NCBI GenBank assembly: GCA_902597015.1
Contig: CACJWQ010000009.1
Location: 1 to 46,252, forward strand
Length of the DNA: 46,252 nucleotides
Origin: an uncultured Alphaproteobacteria bacterium
Lineage (GTDB): Bacteria > Pseudomonadota > Alphaproteobacteria > HIMB59 > GCA-002718135
Direction: 5' to 3'
Below, piece after piece: positions 1 to 8,387 of the stretch; the first letter of the stretch is position 1; the number at the start of each line of letters is the position of its first letter. Under the pieces are notes generated by a model. It saw only the letters and a program-made list of their open reading frames with translations. It was not told the origin of the DNA and searched no databases. The position numbers and the translations under genes were made by a program.

Positions 1-1
1 A

Positions 2-649
2 AACCGCAAAGATACTAAAGTTAATGTAAATAGAAATATTGATATTTGTCTAAAAAATTTAAATATCAAAAAAAATATTAAATTTATTAGTCAAATACAC
101 TCCAACAAGATTGTAGAAATTAAACAAAAAAATATAGGTAAAAAATATTCTGGAGATGGATTAATCACGAGCTGTAAGCAAATAGCTTTAGGGGTTTTAA
201 CTGCGGATTGCTGTCCAATTTTTATTTTTGATAAAAATAAAAGATATATTTGCGCTCTTCATTCAGGCTGGAAAGGTTCATTAAAAAATATAGCTGCTAA
301 AGGTATAGAATATTTTGTTAAACAAAAAATAATTAAAAAAAATATTGTCGTTCTTATTGGTCCTTGTTTGAGTTTTAAAAACTTTGAAGTATCAAAAGAC
401 TTTAAAAGTAAGTTTATAAGCAAAAATAAAAAATACTCTATTTTCTTCAAATACAAAAATAAAAATAAAGATTTATTTAATTTAAGAAGATTGATTAACT
501 TTCAATTTAAGGAATTAGGTATTAAAAATATATATAATATTAACAAAGATACCTTCTCAAATAAGAGAGTTTTTTTTAGCCATCGTAGGGAATCACAAAA
601 ATTTAGAGATACTGGAAGAATGCTCAATATCATTGCATTTAATGATTAA
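2..649 (+). CDS. pgeF: PgeF/YfiH-family (polyphenol oxidase / purine nucleoside phosphorylase) protein, 5' truncated
   Basis: The reading frame is open from the window edge, so the N-terminus is missing; 215 residues are visible. The family contains multicopper-like 'laccase domain' proteins now known mostly as purine nucleoside phosphorylase/adenosine deaminase or peptidoglycan-editing enzymes. The three zinc ligands of the family are visible at family spacing: His33 in QIHS, Cys70 in TADCCPI and His87 in ALHSGWKG, followed by IGPCL near residue 120 and FFSHRRE near the C-terminus. The gene ends 47 bases before prs, on the same strand. The family call is firm; which substrate is used in vivo cannot be read from sequence. 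Confidence 0.88.
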   Translation, partial: NRKDTKVNVNRNIDICLKNLNIKKNIKFISQIHSNKIVEIKQKNIGKKYSGDGLITSCKQIALGVLTADCCPIFIFDKNKRYICALHSGWKGSLKNIAAKGIEYFVKQKIIKKNIVVLIGPCLSFKNFEVSKDFKSKFISKNKKYSIFFKYKNKNKDLFNLRRLINFQFKELGIKNIYNINKDTFSNKRVFFSHRRESQKFRDTGRMLNIIAFND

Positions 650-696
650 TTTTAGTTGATCTATTATTATTCTAATATAGTAATTAATTTGATTAT

Positions 697-1632
697 ATGA
701 AAATAATCGCCTGTAATAGTAGCAAATCCCTAGCAGAAAAAATTTCAAAACATATTGATGTGCCATTAGCAGATGCCTCTGTTAGAACTTTTAATGATAG
801 AGAAATATTTGTGGAAATAAATGAAAATATTAGAGGTGAAGATGTTTTTATTATTCAATCTACATCACATCCAGCAAATGACCATTTAATGGAACTATTA
901 ATTACAATTGACGCTGCAAGAAGAGGTTCAGCAAAAAGGATTACTGCTGTTATCCCTTATTATGGATATGCTAGACAAGATAGAAAAACTGGACCTCGAA
1001 CACCAATCACTGCCAAACTTGTTGCAAATTTAATTACATCCGCAGGCGCTGATAGGGTATTAACAATGGATTTGCATGCTGGTCAAATTCAAGGTTTTTT
1101 TGACATTCCTTTAGATAATATTTTTTCTGTAAGACCGATAATCGATGATGTTAAAGAAAAATTTAATGGAAATAAAGATTTAGTTGTTGCTTCACCTGAT
1201 GTTGGTGGTGTTGTAAGGGCTAGAGCTTTTGCGAAGAGGTTAGAGGCTGGACTAGCAATTGCCGATAAAAGAAGAGAAAAGGCTGGTGAGTCTGAAGTGA
1301 TGAATATTATAGGAGATGTAAAAGATAAAACTTGTATCTTACTAGATGATATAGCTGACTCTGCAGGCACGCTATGTAATGCTGCAGAAGCTTTAAGTAA
1401 AAATGGAGCTAAGGAAATTTATTCTTATATTGTGCATGGAGTACTATCTGGAGATGCGCTAAAAAAGATTGAAAATTCAAGCATAAAAGAATTGGTATTA
1501 ACAGATACAATAGAGCCTTCTAAAGAGGTAAAAAGCACAAAAAACATTAGACATATTAGTATTGCTCCTTTAATGGGTGATGCGATTAAAAGGATTAACA
1601 CTGATACTTCAGTGTCCGCCCTTTTTGATTAA
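697..1632 (+). CDS. prs: Ribose-phosphate pyrophosphokinase (PRPP synthetase)
   Basis: Makes 5-phosphoribosyl-1-pyrophosphate from ribose-5-phosphate and ATP, feeding purine, pyrimidine, histidine and NAD synthesis in the cytosol. At 311 residues it has normal length. Visible class I motifs are the [16 protein letters not shown] region (about residues 90-110), [11 protein letters not shown] near 125, [10 protein letters not shown] near 170 and the PRPP-binding loop [12 protein letters not shown] near 215-226. It is followed after 14 bases by rplY, an arrangement (prs-rplY-pth-ychF) that is common in proteobacteria and suggests one transcript. Nothing is odd in the sequence. Confidence 0.97.
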   Translation: MKIIACNSSKSLAEKISKHIDVPLADASVRTFNDREIFVEINENIRGEDVFIIQSTSHPANDHLMELLITIDAARRGSAKRITAVIPYYGYARQDRKTGPRTPITAKLVANLITSAGADRVLTMDLHAGQIQGFFDIPLDNIFSVRPIIDDVKEKFNGNKDLVVASPDVGGVVRARAFAKRLEAGLAIADKRREKAGESEVMNIIGDVKDKTCILLDDIADSAGTLCNAAEALSKNGAKEIYSYIVHGVLSGDALKKIENSSIKELVLTDTIEPSKEVKSTKNIRHISIAPLMGDAIKRINTDTSVSALFD

Positions 1633-1646
1633 ATATTTTTTATTTT

Positions 1647-2327
1647 ATGAGTGATTTTAAAGCGATAGAAAGAGATAAAGATATTGGTTCAAATCATAGT
1701 CTTTTAATGAAGGGATTGGTTCCTGGTATTATTTATGGCAAGGGAACTGAACCTAAAAAAATTGCTCTAGAAGATAAAATACTCAAAAAATTAATGGGTA
1801 CTGGTTCTTTTTATTCAACAATTATCGATCTTGATGTCGATGGAAAGAAAGAAAAAATACTTCCTAAACAATTGCAATATCACCCTGTTAGTGATCGGCT
1901 TATACACTTTGATTTTCTAAGAGTACAAGAAAATACAAAAGTTAACGTTGAAATTCCTGTTGAATTTTTAAATCAAGATAAATGTCCTGGTTTGAAAAAA
2001 GGTGGAGTTTTAAATACTGTTAGAAGACTTGTTGAACTAACATGTAATGCAAATAATATACCTAGCAAACTAGAATTTGATTTAATTGAAAGTGAAATAG
2101 GTGATGCAGTAAAAATTAGTAATATTCAACTACCTGAGGGAGTTGCTCCTACTATTTCAGATAGAGATTTCGTAATAGCTACTTTAGTTCCACCGACTGT
2201 AGAGGTTGAAACTAAAGCTGAAGAAACAACTGAAGAAGGTGCAGCAGCAGAAGGTGGTGAAGAAAAATCAGAAGATAAGAAGGAAGAAACTTCTGATAAT
2301 AAAGAAGAAAATAAAGAATCTAAGTAA
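1647..2327 (+). CDS. rplY: 50S ribosomal protein L25 / Ctc family
   Basis: Binds 5S rRNA in the large ribosomal subunit. The 226-residue length is that of the long, two-domain CTC form: an N-terminal L25 beta-barrel (about residues 1-90, with GLVPGIIYGKG at 23-33 and the YHPVSDRLIHFDF stretch near 77-89) and a C-terminal TL5 domain (about 95-185). The protein ends in a strongly acidic, Glu/Lys-rich low-complexity tail (about 190-226), as in other alphaproteobacteria. It lies between prs and pth with short gaps (14 and 21 bases), consistent with one operon. Confidence 0.95.
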   Translation: MSDFKAIERDKDIGSNHSLLMKGLVPGIIYGKGTEPKKIALEDKILKKLMGTGSFYSTIIDLDVDGKKEKILPKQLQYHPVSDRLIHFDFLRVQENTKVNVEIPVEFLNQDKCPGLKKGGVLNTVRRLVELTCNANNIPSKLEFDLIESEIGDAVKISNIQLPEGVAPTISDRDFVIATLVPPTVEVETKAEETTEEGAAAEGGEEKSEDKKEETSDNKEENKESK

Positions 2328-2348
2328 CTTTACTTTATATTTCATTAT

Positions 2349-2909
2349 ATGTTTTTAATTTGTGGACTTGGAAACCCAGGTGTAAATTATAATAATACCA
2401 GACATAATGTAGGCTTCCATTTAGCGGATAATATAATCTCACATTTTAATTTGGATAAAATCAAAGAAGATAAAATAAAAGAATTATATTCAGGTTTAAT
2501 AAATGATCAAAAAATCTTTGTGTTAAAACCTCTTACATTCATGAATTTATCTGGAAAAGCTGTTTTAGAAATTGTGAATTTTTATAAAATAAAATTAGAC
2601 CATACTTTTGTTATACATGATGACCTTGATTTAGAATTATCAAAAGTAAAAATAAAACAAGGTGGTGGAAACGGAGGTCATAATGGATTGGAAAGTATTG
2701 ACCAATTTATAGGGGAAAATTATTTTAGAATACGTATTGGAATTGATCATCCTGGACATAAAGATTTAGTTTCAAGTTATGTTTTAAATAAGTTTTCAAA
2801 ATCAGAAGAAGAAATAATAAATAAAAAAATTGATAAAATGGTTAAAAATATAGAATTAATATTTTCAGATATTCCTCTATTTTTAACAAAAATAAGTGAG
2901 CAAAATTAA
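2349..2909 (+). CDS. pth: Peptidyl-tRNA hydrolase
   Basis: Releases the peptide from peptidyl-tRNAs that drop off ribosomes. The 186-residue protein starts with the family signature CGLGNPG (5-11), has the catalytic His19 in NNTRHNVGF, the FMNLSGKAV motif near 64-72, HDDLDL (catalytic Asp near 91-92) and the glycine-rich KQGGGNGGHNGL motif near 104-115. Length and order are typical. Only two bases separate it from ychF, a pairing conserved in many bacteria. Confidence 0.97.
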   Translation: MFLICGLGNPGVNYNNTRHNVGFHLADNIISHFNLDKIKEDKIKELYSGLINDQKIFVLKPLTFMNLSGKAVLEIVNFYKIKLDHTFVIHDDLDLELSKVKIKQGGGNGGHNGLESIDQFIGENYFRIRIGIDHPGHKDLVSSYVLNKFSKSEEEIINKKIDKMVKNIELIFSDIPLFLTKISEQN

Positions 2910-2911
2910 TT

Positions 2912-4012
2912 ATGGGATTTAAGTGCGGGATAGTTGGATTACCAAATGTTGGTAAATCCACTTTATTCAATGCTCTTACCCAATCAAATAAAGCGGAAGC
3001 TGCTAATTATCCATTTGCAACTATAGAACCAAATATTGGAAGAGTTGCGGTGCCCGATGACAGATTAGACAAACTTGCAATTATTGGAAAAAGTGAAAAA
3101 ATAATCCCATCTTTCATGGATTTTGTTGATATTGCAGGATTAGTAAAAGGAGCCTCTCAAGGAGAAGGTTTAGGAAATAAATTTTTAGGACATGTAAGAG
3201 AAGTTGATGCAATAGCACATGTTGTTAGATGTTTTGAGGATACTAATATTACTCATGTATCATCAAAAATTGATCCAATGGATGATATTGAAACAATAAA
3301 TTTAGAATTACAATTGGCTGATCTTGAAAGCTTAAATAATAAAAAAATTAGTTTAGAAAAAAAATTAAAAGCAAACGACAAAGAAGCTAAACATCAATTT
3401 GAGATAATAAATAAAATCTTACAAATGCTAGATGCCAATAGCATAATAAAAATTGATGAGTTTGATAGTAATGAAATTGACTTTGTAAATAGTCTAAACT
3501 TAATTAGTTTAAAGCCAACTATGTACATATGTAATGTAGATGAAGAATCAATTCATTCTGGAAACGAATTATCAAAAAAAGTCATCGAGTTTGCCAAAAA
3601 AAATAATCATTCTGTAGTATTAATCTCTGCATCAATAGAAGCACAAATAGCGGAATTAGATAATGAAGAAGAAAAACTTGAATTTCTTAAAGAACTTAAT
3701 TTAGATCAAACAACATTGAATAAGGTTATAAAATCAGGATATGAGCTTTTAGGTTTGATAAATTATTTTACATGTGGTCCAAAAGAAACAAGATCATGGA
3801 CAATAAAAAAAGAAACACTCGCACCTCAGGCTGCTGGTAAAATTCACACTGATTTTGAAAAAGGATTTATTAGAGCAGAGACTGTCTCTTACGACGACTA
3901 TATAGAAAATAATGGTGATGCTGGAAGTAGAGATTCAGGAAAGTTAAGACAAGAAGGTAAAGATTATATCGTCAAAGATGGTGATGTAATGAACTTTTTA
4001 TTTAATGTCTAA
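2912..4012 (+). CDS. ychF: Ribosome-binding ATPase YchF (Obg family)
   Basis: A translation-associated P-loop NTPase that binds ribosomes and prefers ATP over GTP. Visible are the P-loop GLPNVGKST (9-17), the switch/G3 region FVDIAGLVKGAS, and NVDE in place of the NKxD guanine-specificity motif, which is the hallmark of YchF's ATP preference. The coiled-coil helical insert follows, then a C-terminal TGS domain (about 280-366). The stop codon interlocks by 4 bases with that of petC on the other strand, so there is no intergenic terminator. Confidence 0.97.
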   Translation: MGFKCGIVGLPNVGKSTLFNALTQSNKAEAANYPFATIEPNIGRVAVPDDRLDKLAIIGKSEKIIPSFMDFVDIAGLVKGASQGEGLGNKFLGHVREVDAIAHVVRCFEDTNITHVSSKIDPMDDIETINLELQLADLESLNNKKISLEKKLKANDKEAKHQFEIINKILQMLDANSIIKIDEFDSNEIDFVNSLNLISLKPTMYICNVDEESIHSGNELSKKVIEFAKKNNHSVVLISASIEAQIAELDNEEEKLEFLKELNLDQTTLNKVIKSGYELLGLINYFTCGPKETRSWTIKKETLAPQAAGKIHTDFEKGFIRAETVSYDDYIENNGDAGSRDSGKLRQEGKDYIVKDGDVMNFLFNV

Positions 4013-4758
4013 GTGACGTCTCGCCAAAGTCTGTTTTTTGCTAAGTACACAATTGTTCCTAGAATAATAAAGAATAATATTACTTTAATTCCTAAATTTT
4101 TTCTTTCTTCCATTTCTGGTTCAGCAGCCCAGTGAAGAAAATGTGTTACATCAGCTGATAATTGTTCTGCATTATTATCAGTGCCATCATCATAATCTAC
4201 ACTTCCATCGGCTATAGGTGCTGGCATAGCTATTTGATTTCCAGCCATCCATTTATTGTACCACATTCCATTACCGACCTCCATTCCCTCTGGAGGTTCA
4301 ACATAACCAAGAAGAAGATTGTAAATATAATCAACCCCATATTTTCTAGCTTTTGTAATTACACTTAAATCAGGAGGATAGGCTCCATTATTATTTGCTC
4401 TTGCTTCATTGTCATTGGCGTATGGATTAACAAATCTGTCTGCTGGTCTAGCCGGTCTTTCAAACATTTCTCCATCATCATTTGGACCGTCTAAAACAGT
4501 ATATTCAGAAGCAATTACTTTTACTTGAGCCTCGGAAAAACCAACATCAATAAGATCTCTGTAATAGAGAAGTTTCATTGAATGACATCCTGCACATACT
4601 TCTCTATAAACTTTATAGCCCCTTTGAATTGCGGCTCTATCAAAAGTTCCCGTTACACCTTTAAAAGACCAATCATGTTTTGGCATTTTTTCAGTACTCA
4701 TCTCTGCTGCAAATAAATTTGAAGAGAATAATAGAAAAATAATAAGTAATAGGCGCAT
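4009..4758 (-). CDS. petC: Cytochrome c1 of the bc1 complex
   Basis: Membrane-anchored c-type haem subunit of ubiquinol-cytochrome c reductase, passing electrons from the Rieske protein to soluble or anchored cytochrome c. The 249 residues include a signal peptide (about 1-17), the haem site CAGCH (Cys55, Cys58, His59), a likely axial Met in the QIAMPAP stretch, and one C-terminal membrane helix (about 223-243) with positive residues after it. It is the last gene of petABC; its start overlaps the petB stop by one base, implying translational coupling. Confidence 0.96.
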   Translation of the reverse strand: MRLLLIIFLLFSSNLFAAEMSTEKMPKHDWSFKGVTGTFDRAAIQRGYKVYREVCAGCHSMKLLYYRDLIDVGFSEAQVKVIASEYTVLDGPNDDGEMFERPARPADRFVNPYANDNEARANNNGAYPPDLSVITKARKYGVDYIYNLLLGYVEPPEGMEVGNGMWYNKWMAGNQIAMPAPIADGSVDYDDGTDNNAEQLSADVTHFLHWAAEPEMEERKNLGIKVILFFIILGTIVYLAKNRLWRDVT

Positions 4759-6050
4759 TATAGATTTGTATCTTTTTGCATTGCTGGTGAAGGAATTCCT
4801 TTTTCTCCTCCACCAATATTAGGAGCTATATTTTTAGCATAAACATCACTAATACTGAGTGGTAGCTTACTTGGCTTCTCTATCCAACCAACAAAAGGTG
4901 TAATGATAAAGAAAAAACCAAAGTAGTAAAGTAAGCCTACTCTAGCAATTAAAAGATATAAACCTTCAGCAGGAAGCATACCAACGTAGCCTAATGCAAA
5001 GAAGTTAACAAAAAAGCCCATCATAAACCACTTATATATCGGTCTATAATTACAGCTTCTCACTTTTGATCTATCAAGCCAAGGTAGAACAAAGAGAATT
5101 ACTATCGCACCAAACATTAGGAGAACTCCTCCTAGTTTATCAGGTACTGCTCTTAAAATTGCATAAAAAGGTGCAAGATACCAGTTTGGAACAATATGAG
5201 CTGGAGTAACAAGTGGATCTGCTGGAATATAATTATCAACTTCAGCCATAAGATTTGGTCCAAAGAATATTACTGCAGAAATAGCAACACCAAAAGCACA
5301 CATAGCTACTGTATCTTTAATTAACATATATGGAAAAAAGTTTACTGAGTCATTGTTAGTTTTAATATCAATCCCATCAGGATTATTGGAACCATGAACA
5401 TGAACTGCAGCAACATGCAATCCAACAACACCAAAAATAACAAATGGTAAAACATAATGCAGAGCAAAGAAACGGTTTAAAGTAGCATTTCCAACATTGT
5501 AATCACCAAGAAGCCATGTTTTTAATCCCTCACCGATAAATGGAATTGCACTAAATAAATTAGTTATAACTGTTGCTCCCCAATAAGACATTTGTCCCCA
5601 CGGTAAAGTGTAGCCAAGAAAAGAAGTTGCCATCATTAATAAAAATATAAATACACCTAAAATCCAATTAAGCTCTCTTGGATATTTATAAGAACCAAAA
5701 TACATTGCTCTTACTATATGGATGTAAACAATAATGAAGAAAAAGGCTGCACCATTAGAATGGATGTATCGCATTAACCAACCGTAATTGACATCACGCA
5801 TTATTCTTTCAACACTATCAAATGCCATATCAGTATGTGGTGTGTAATTCATTGCAAGAAAAATTCCGCTTACAATCATTGTAACAAGTGTAATTGTTGC
5901 TAATGCACCAAAACTCCAAAAATAATTACAATTTTTAGGCATTGGGTAATCACCGTATTCTTTTTTGAAGTAAGAAATAATTGGTAAACGAAACTCTATC
6001 CAATTGAGGACAGGATTTTTAAACTGATGTACTTTTCTATTCTTATCCAT
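4758..6050 (-). CDS. petB: Cytochrome b of the bc1 complex
   Basis: Integral membrane subunit carrying the two b haems and the Qo and Qi quinone sites. At 430 residues it is a full-length bacterial cytochrome b with N- and C-terminal halves in one chain (not split as in b6f). Visible features include the YIHSNGAAFFF stretch with a haem-ligand His, LGYTLPWGQMSYWGA at the Qo site, the later HYVLPF / LHVAAVHVHGS ligands, and the PEWY loop, which reads PNWY here (HIVPNWYLAPFYAILRA). One base separates it from the Rieske gene upstream. The Glu to Asn change in PEWY at the Qo site is worth noting. Confidence 0.96.
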   Translation of the reverse strand: MDKNRKVHQFKNPVLNWIEFRLPIISYFKKEYGDYPMPKNCNYFWSFGALATITLVTMIVSGIFLAMNYTPHTDMAFDSVERIMRDVNYGWLMRYIHSNGAAFFFIIVYIHIVRAMYFGSYKYPRELNWILGVFIFLLMMATSFLGYTLPWGQMSYWGATVITNLFSAIPFIGEGLKTWLLGDYNVGNATLNRFFALHYVLPFVIFGVVGLHVAAVHVHGSNNPDGIDIKTNNDSVNFFPYMLIKDTVAMCAFGVAISAVIFFGPNLMAEVDNYIPADPLVTPAHIVPNWYLAPFYAILRAVPDKLGGVLLMFGAIVILFVLPWLDRSKVRSCNYRPIYKWFMMGFFVNFFALGYVGMLPAEGLYLLIARVGLLYYFGFFFIITPFVGWIEKPSKLPLSISDVYAKNIAPNIGGGEKGIPSPAMQKDTNL

Positions 6051-6051
6051 G

Positions 6052-6579
6052 TTATCCTATCTTTATAGTATTATCATTTAAAAAGGTATAGGGCGGAACG
6101 TCCAAGTTTTTTGGTGCTGGTCCCTTTCTTATCCTACCTGATGTATCGTAATGTGAACCATGACATGGGCAGTACCAACCATCGTACTCACCTTTCATAT
6201 CAGAAACCTTCTGACCAAGTGGAACACAACCTAAGTGTGTACATACTCCCACTAAAACTAACCATTCTTCTTTTTGTACTCTATCTGCATCATCTTGTGG
6301 ATCTCTTAAGTCAGAAGCTTGAACCATTTTAGCTGCATCAATCTCATCTTTTGTTCTTTTTTTAATGAAAACAGGTTTTCCACGCCACTTTATTGTTATA
6401 CTTTGACCTTCTTCAATAGCACTGATATCTACTTCGGTTGATCCTGCAGCTAATGTGTCTTCTGCTGGACTCATACTTTTTAGAAAAGGCCATATAAAAG
6501 CAGCTGTTCCAACAGCACCAAGCGTTACTGTACTAAGTTGTAGGAAATCTCTTCTCTTATTTTTGGGTTTTTTAGCCAT
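6052..6579 (-). CDS. petA: Rieske iron-sulfur protein of the bc1 complex
   Basis: Transfers electrons from ubiquinol at the Qo site to cytochrome c1. The 175-residue protein has an N-terminal Tat-like motif RRDFLQL (9-15) followed by one membrane helix. The two [2Fe-2S] boxes are intact: CTHLGC (ligands Cys113 and His115, disulfide Cys118) and CPCHGSHYD (ligand Cys137, disulfide Cys139, ligand His140). It is the first gene of the petABC operon. The 95-base gap upstream is shared with the divergent trmL and should hold the operon promoter. Confidence 0.96.
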   Translation of the reverse strand: MAKKPKNKRRDFLQLSTVTLGAVGTAAFIWPFLKSMSPAEDTLAAGSTEVDISAIEEGQSITIKWRGKPVFIKKRTKDEIDAAKMVQASDLRDPQDDADRVQKEEWLVLVGVCTHLGCVPLGQKVSDMKGEYDGWYCPCHGSHYDTSGRIRKGPAPKNLDVPPYTFLNDNTIKIG

Positions 6580-6674
6580 TTATTGTGAATTTGTTATATC
6601 TTAATTACTCAAAAAAATACTTTTTAAATATGTGCCAGCGTGACGCAAGTAATAAAATAATATAGTAAAAAAAC

Positions 6675-7121
6675 ATGAGAATTGCTCTATTTGAACCCGA
6701 CATACCACAGAATGCAGGAAACATATTTAGACTAGGTGCCTGTCTTGGAATACCAGTAGATATAATAGAGCCAGCTGGCTTTGTGATTGATGATAAGAGA
6801 TTAAAAAGAGCATCAATGGATTACTATGATTATCTAGAATTAAAAAAACATTTAAGTTGGGAAAAATTTTATGAGTGGTCAAAAGATAATTCATATCGAC
6901 TCGTTCTTCTAACAACAAAAAGTAAAAAAAGTTATTTCGATTATAAATTTCAATCAAATGATATTATTTTATTTGGCAGAGAAAGTGCAGGAGCACCTGA
7001 TTTTGTCCATAGCTCTGTCGATGAAAGATTAACAATACCAATGATAAAGGGGCCTAGATCGATTAATCTTAGTAGTTCAGTCGCTATTGTAGCTGGTGAA
7101 ATGTTACGTCAATTAACTTAA
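6675..7121 (+). CDS. trmL: tRNA (cytidine(34)-2'-O)-methyltransferase, SPOUT family
   Basis: Methylates the wobble ribose of tRNA-Leu species. The 148-residue, single-domain SPOUT protein shows the N-terminal FEPDIPQNAGNIFRLGA motif, ILFGRESAGAP near 97-107 and the C-terminal knot motif IPMIKGPRSINLSSSVAIV. Start and length fit TrmL/YibK. It is monocistronic here, divergent from petA, and its stop codon interlocks with that of the pirin gene. Confidence 0.94.
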   Translation: MRIALFEPDIPQNAGNIFRLGACLGIPVDIIEPAGFVIDDKRLKRASMDYYDYLELKKHLSWEKFYEWSKDNSYRLVLLTTKSKKSYFDYKFQSNDIILFGRESAGAPDFVHSSVDERLTIPMIKGPRSINLSSSVAIVAGEMLRQLT

Positions 7122-7975
7122 GCTAAGCTTCCCATCTTTCCTTCTTGATAGTCCATCATTGCTTGCTTGATTTCTCCTTCAGAATTTGCCACAAAAGGAC
7201 CATAACGTGCTACAGGTTCTTTAAGCGGCTTACCTGCTAAAACTAGGTAGGATCCTTTTTCTGATATTGATGTAAGTTGAATCTCATCACTTGACTGATC
7301 AAAGTAAATCATATCACCCTTATTAGCGATTTTATCTTCCTCATTAAATTGTAATTGACCATCGATAATATAGATCATAAGATTTTGTTCTTTATCAATA
7401 TTAAACTTTGTCATATCTGGTTTTGAAAATTGAATATCAAATATTGATACAGGTGAATATGTTTGAACTTTGGATTTGGTTCCATTTATTTCACCCACAA
7501 GAACTTTAATTTCTATATTTGCATTTTCAGATACTGTTGGAATAGTGTTTCTTTTAATATGTTGATACCAAGGTTTAACTTTTTTATTTTTTTGTGGAAG
7601 GTTCACCCAAATTTGTAATCCTTGCATTATACCACCACTTTTCTTAAATTTTTCTGTTACTAATTCAGAGTGAATTAAACCTGAACCAGTTGTCATCCAT
7701 TGTACATCACCAGTTTCAATTTCTGCTTGTCCGCCAAATGAGTCTCTGTGTTCTACCTCACCACCAAGCATGTAAGTAATTGCCTCAAATCCACAATGAG
7801 GATGCGCAGGTACACCAGTTGCACCTCCTGGCTCGTAATTAATTGGGCCGAAATGATCAAAAAGAAGAAATGGATCATTTTCTCTCATTCCGGGGACAGG
7901 GAAAGCTCTCGTTACAGGTATCCCGTCACCCTCGAAAGTCTTCATACATTGTTTAATTTCTAATGCTTTTCTCAT
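7118..7975 (-). CDS. Pirin family protein
   Basis: A cupin-fold, metal-binding protein; bacterial members include quercetin dioxygenases and regulators of central metabolism, but most have no assigned role. The 285-residue protein has the pirin N-terminal cupin with all four metal ligands in the expected places: His58 and His60 (PAHPHCGF), His102 and Glu104 (SGLIHSE), plus a C-terminal cupin (about 175-275). It is divergent from the Cys-rich peptide gene (about 40 bases between start codons) and flanks the zinc island; whether it belongs to that system is unknown. Confidence 0.93.
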   Translation of the reverse strand: MRKALEIKQCMKTFEGDGIPVTRAFPVPGMRENDPFLLFDHFGPINYEPGGATGVPAHPHCGFEAITYMLGGEVEHRDSFGGQAEIETGDVQWMTTGSGLIHSELVTEKFKKSGGIMQGLQIWVNLPQKNKKVKPWYQHIKRNTIPTVSENANIEIKVLVGEINGTKSKVQTYSPVSIFDIQFSKPDMTKFNIDKEQNLMIYIIDGQLQFNEEDKIANKGDMIYFDQSSDEIQLTSISEKGSYLVLAGKPLKEPVARYGPFVANSEGEIKQAMMDYQEGKMGSLA

Positions 7976-8015
7976 TTGTATTTTAAATTATTATAAAAAA
8001 TATATAGGTATGATT

Positions 8016-8099
8016 ATGAAAAATCAAAATCCAAACCCACCAAAGTGTGGTTGCAGTTGTAGCTGTTGCTGTACTTGTGAAGGTGGAGATTGCTGTTAA
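8016..8099 (+). CDS. Short cysteine-rich, metallothionein-like peptide (27 aa)
   Basis: A very short gene not resembling any family I can name. From the ATG at 8016 it encodes 27 residues: a Cys-free, Asn/Pro-rich head (MKNQNPNPPK) and a 17-residue tail with nine cysteines at 11, 13, 15, 17, 18, 19, 21, 26 and 27, spaced C-x-C-x-C-x-CCC-x-C-x4-CC. AGGT at 8006-8009 is a ribosome-binding site 6 bases before this ATG, so 8016 is preferred over the in-frame ATG at 8010, which abuts AGGT. Two in-frame stops (TAA TAA, 8097-8102) follow. The Cys tail is 24/51 G+C, far richer than its surroundings. Nine thiolates can hold three Zn or Cd ions (M3S9), as in the animal metallothionein beta domain. Location beside the zinc genes supports a metal-binding role; this is inference. 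Confidence 0.7.
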   Translation: MKNQNPNPPKCGCSCSCCCTCEGGDCC

Positions 8100-8122
8100 T
8101 AAATTATTTTAAATTTAATATT

Positions 8123-8377
8123 TTAATGAGTGTGATTTGTTAGATTATTAATATCTGACTCCTCTATTTCTTCTATTGATTTTGCAACTCGCCAATTTTT
8201 CATTGATCCGTCTTCATTTCTTGCAGTAATTACAGTTTCAATTGGTGGGCAATCAGGTTCATGGCAACTGAGCTCAGCAATACTTATTATAGTATTTTCT
8301 GGTAATTTATATTTCTTGGAAATTAAATGTTTAAGATTTCTTATTTTTTCAACATTTTGAGTTTTACGATTAAACAT
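8123..8377 (-). CDS. Small conserved-looking protein with SCxEPxCPPxE motif, zinc operon
   Basis: An 84-residue cytosolic protein with no signal peptide or membrane segment. Its clearest feature is SCHEPDCPPIETVI at 37-50, with Cys38, His39 and Cys43 as possible metal ligands, followed by a WRVAKSIEEIEESDI helix and a His-ending tail (His82, His84). I recall similar short proteins with a CxEPxCPP motif next to COG0523 GTPases in alphaproteobacteria, but cannot name a function. The start is supported by a strong Shine-Dalgarno (AAAGGAG, 5 bases before ATG). It is the last gene of the cobW-like/WD40 unit, 10 bases after the WD40 stop. Confidence 0.8.
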   Translation of the reverse strand: MFNRKTQNVEKIRNLKHLISKKYKLPENTIISIAELSCHEPDCPPIETVITARNEDGSMKNWRVAKSIEEIEESDINNLTNHTH

Positions 8378-8387
8378 ATTTTCTCCT

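Noticed and set aside
259-456. 65-aa minus-strand open frame within pgeF
   Set aside because: Hydrophobic, low-complexity shadow of AT-rich coding sequence; the plus-strand frame carries all PgeF motifs.
8010-8099. Cys-rich peptide as a thiopeptide or other RiPP precursor (Ser/Cys/Thr-rich core after a leader)
   Set aside because: The core looks superficially thiopeptide-like, but no YcaO, LanB, radical SAM, protease or exporter gene is nearby, and the leader is only about 10 residues. A metal-binding role fits the neighbours better.
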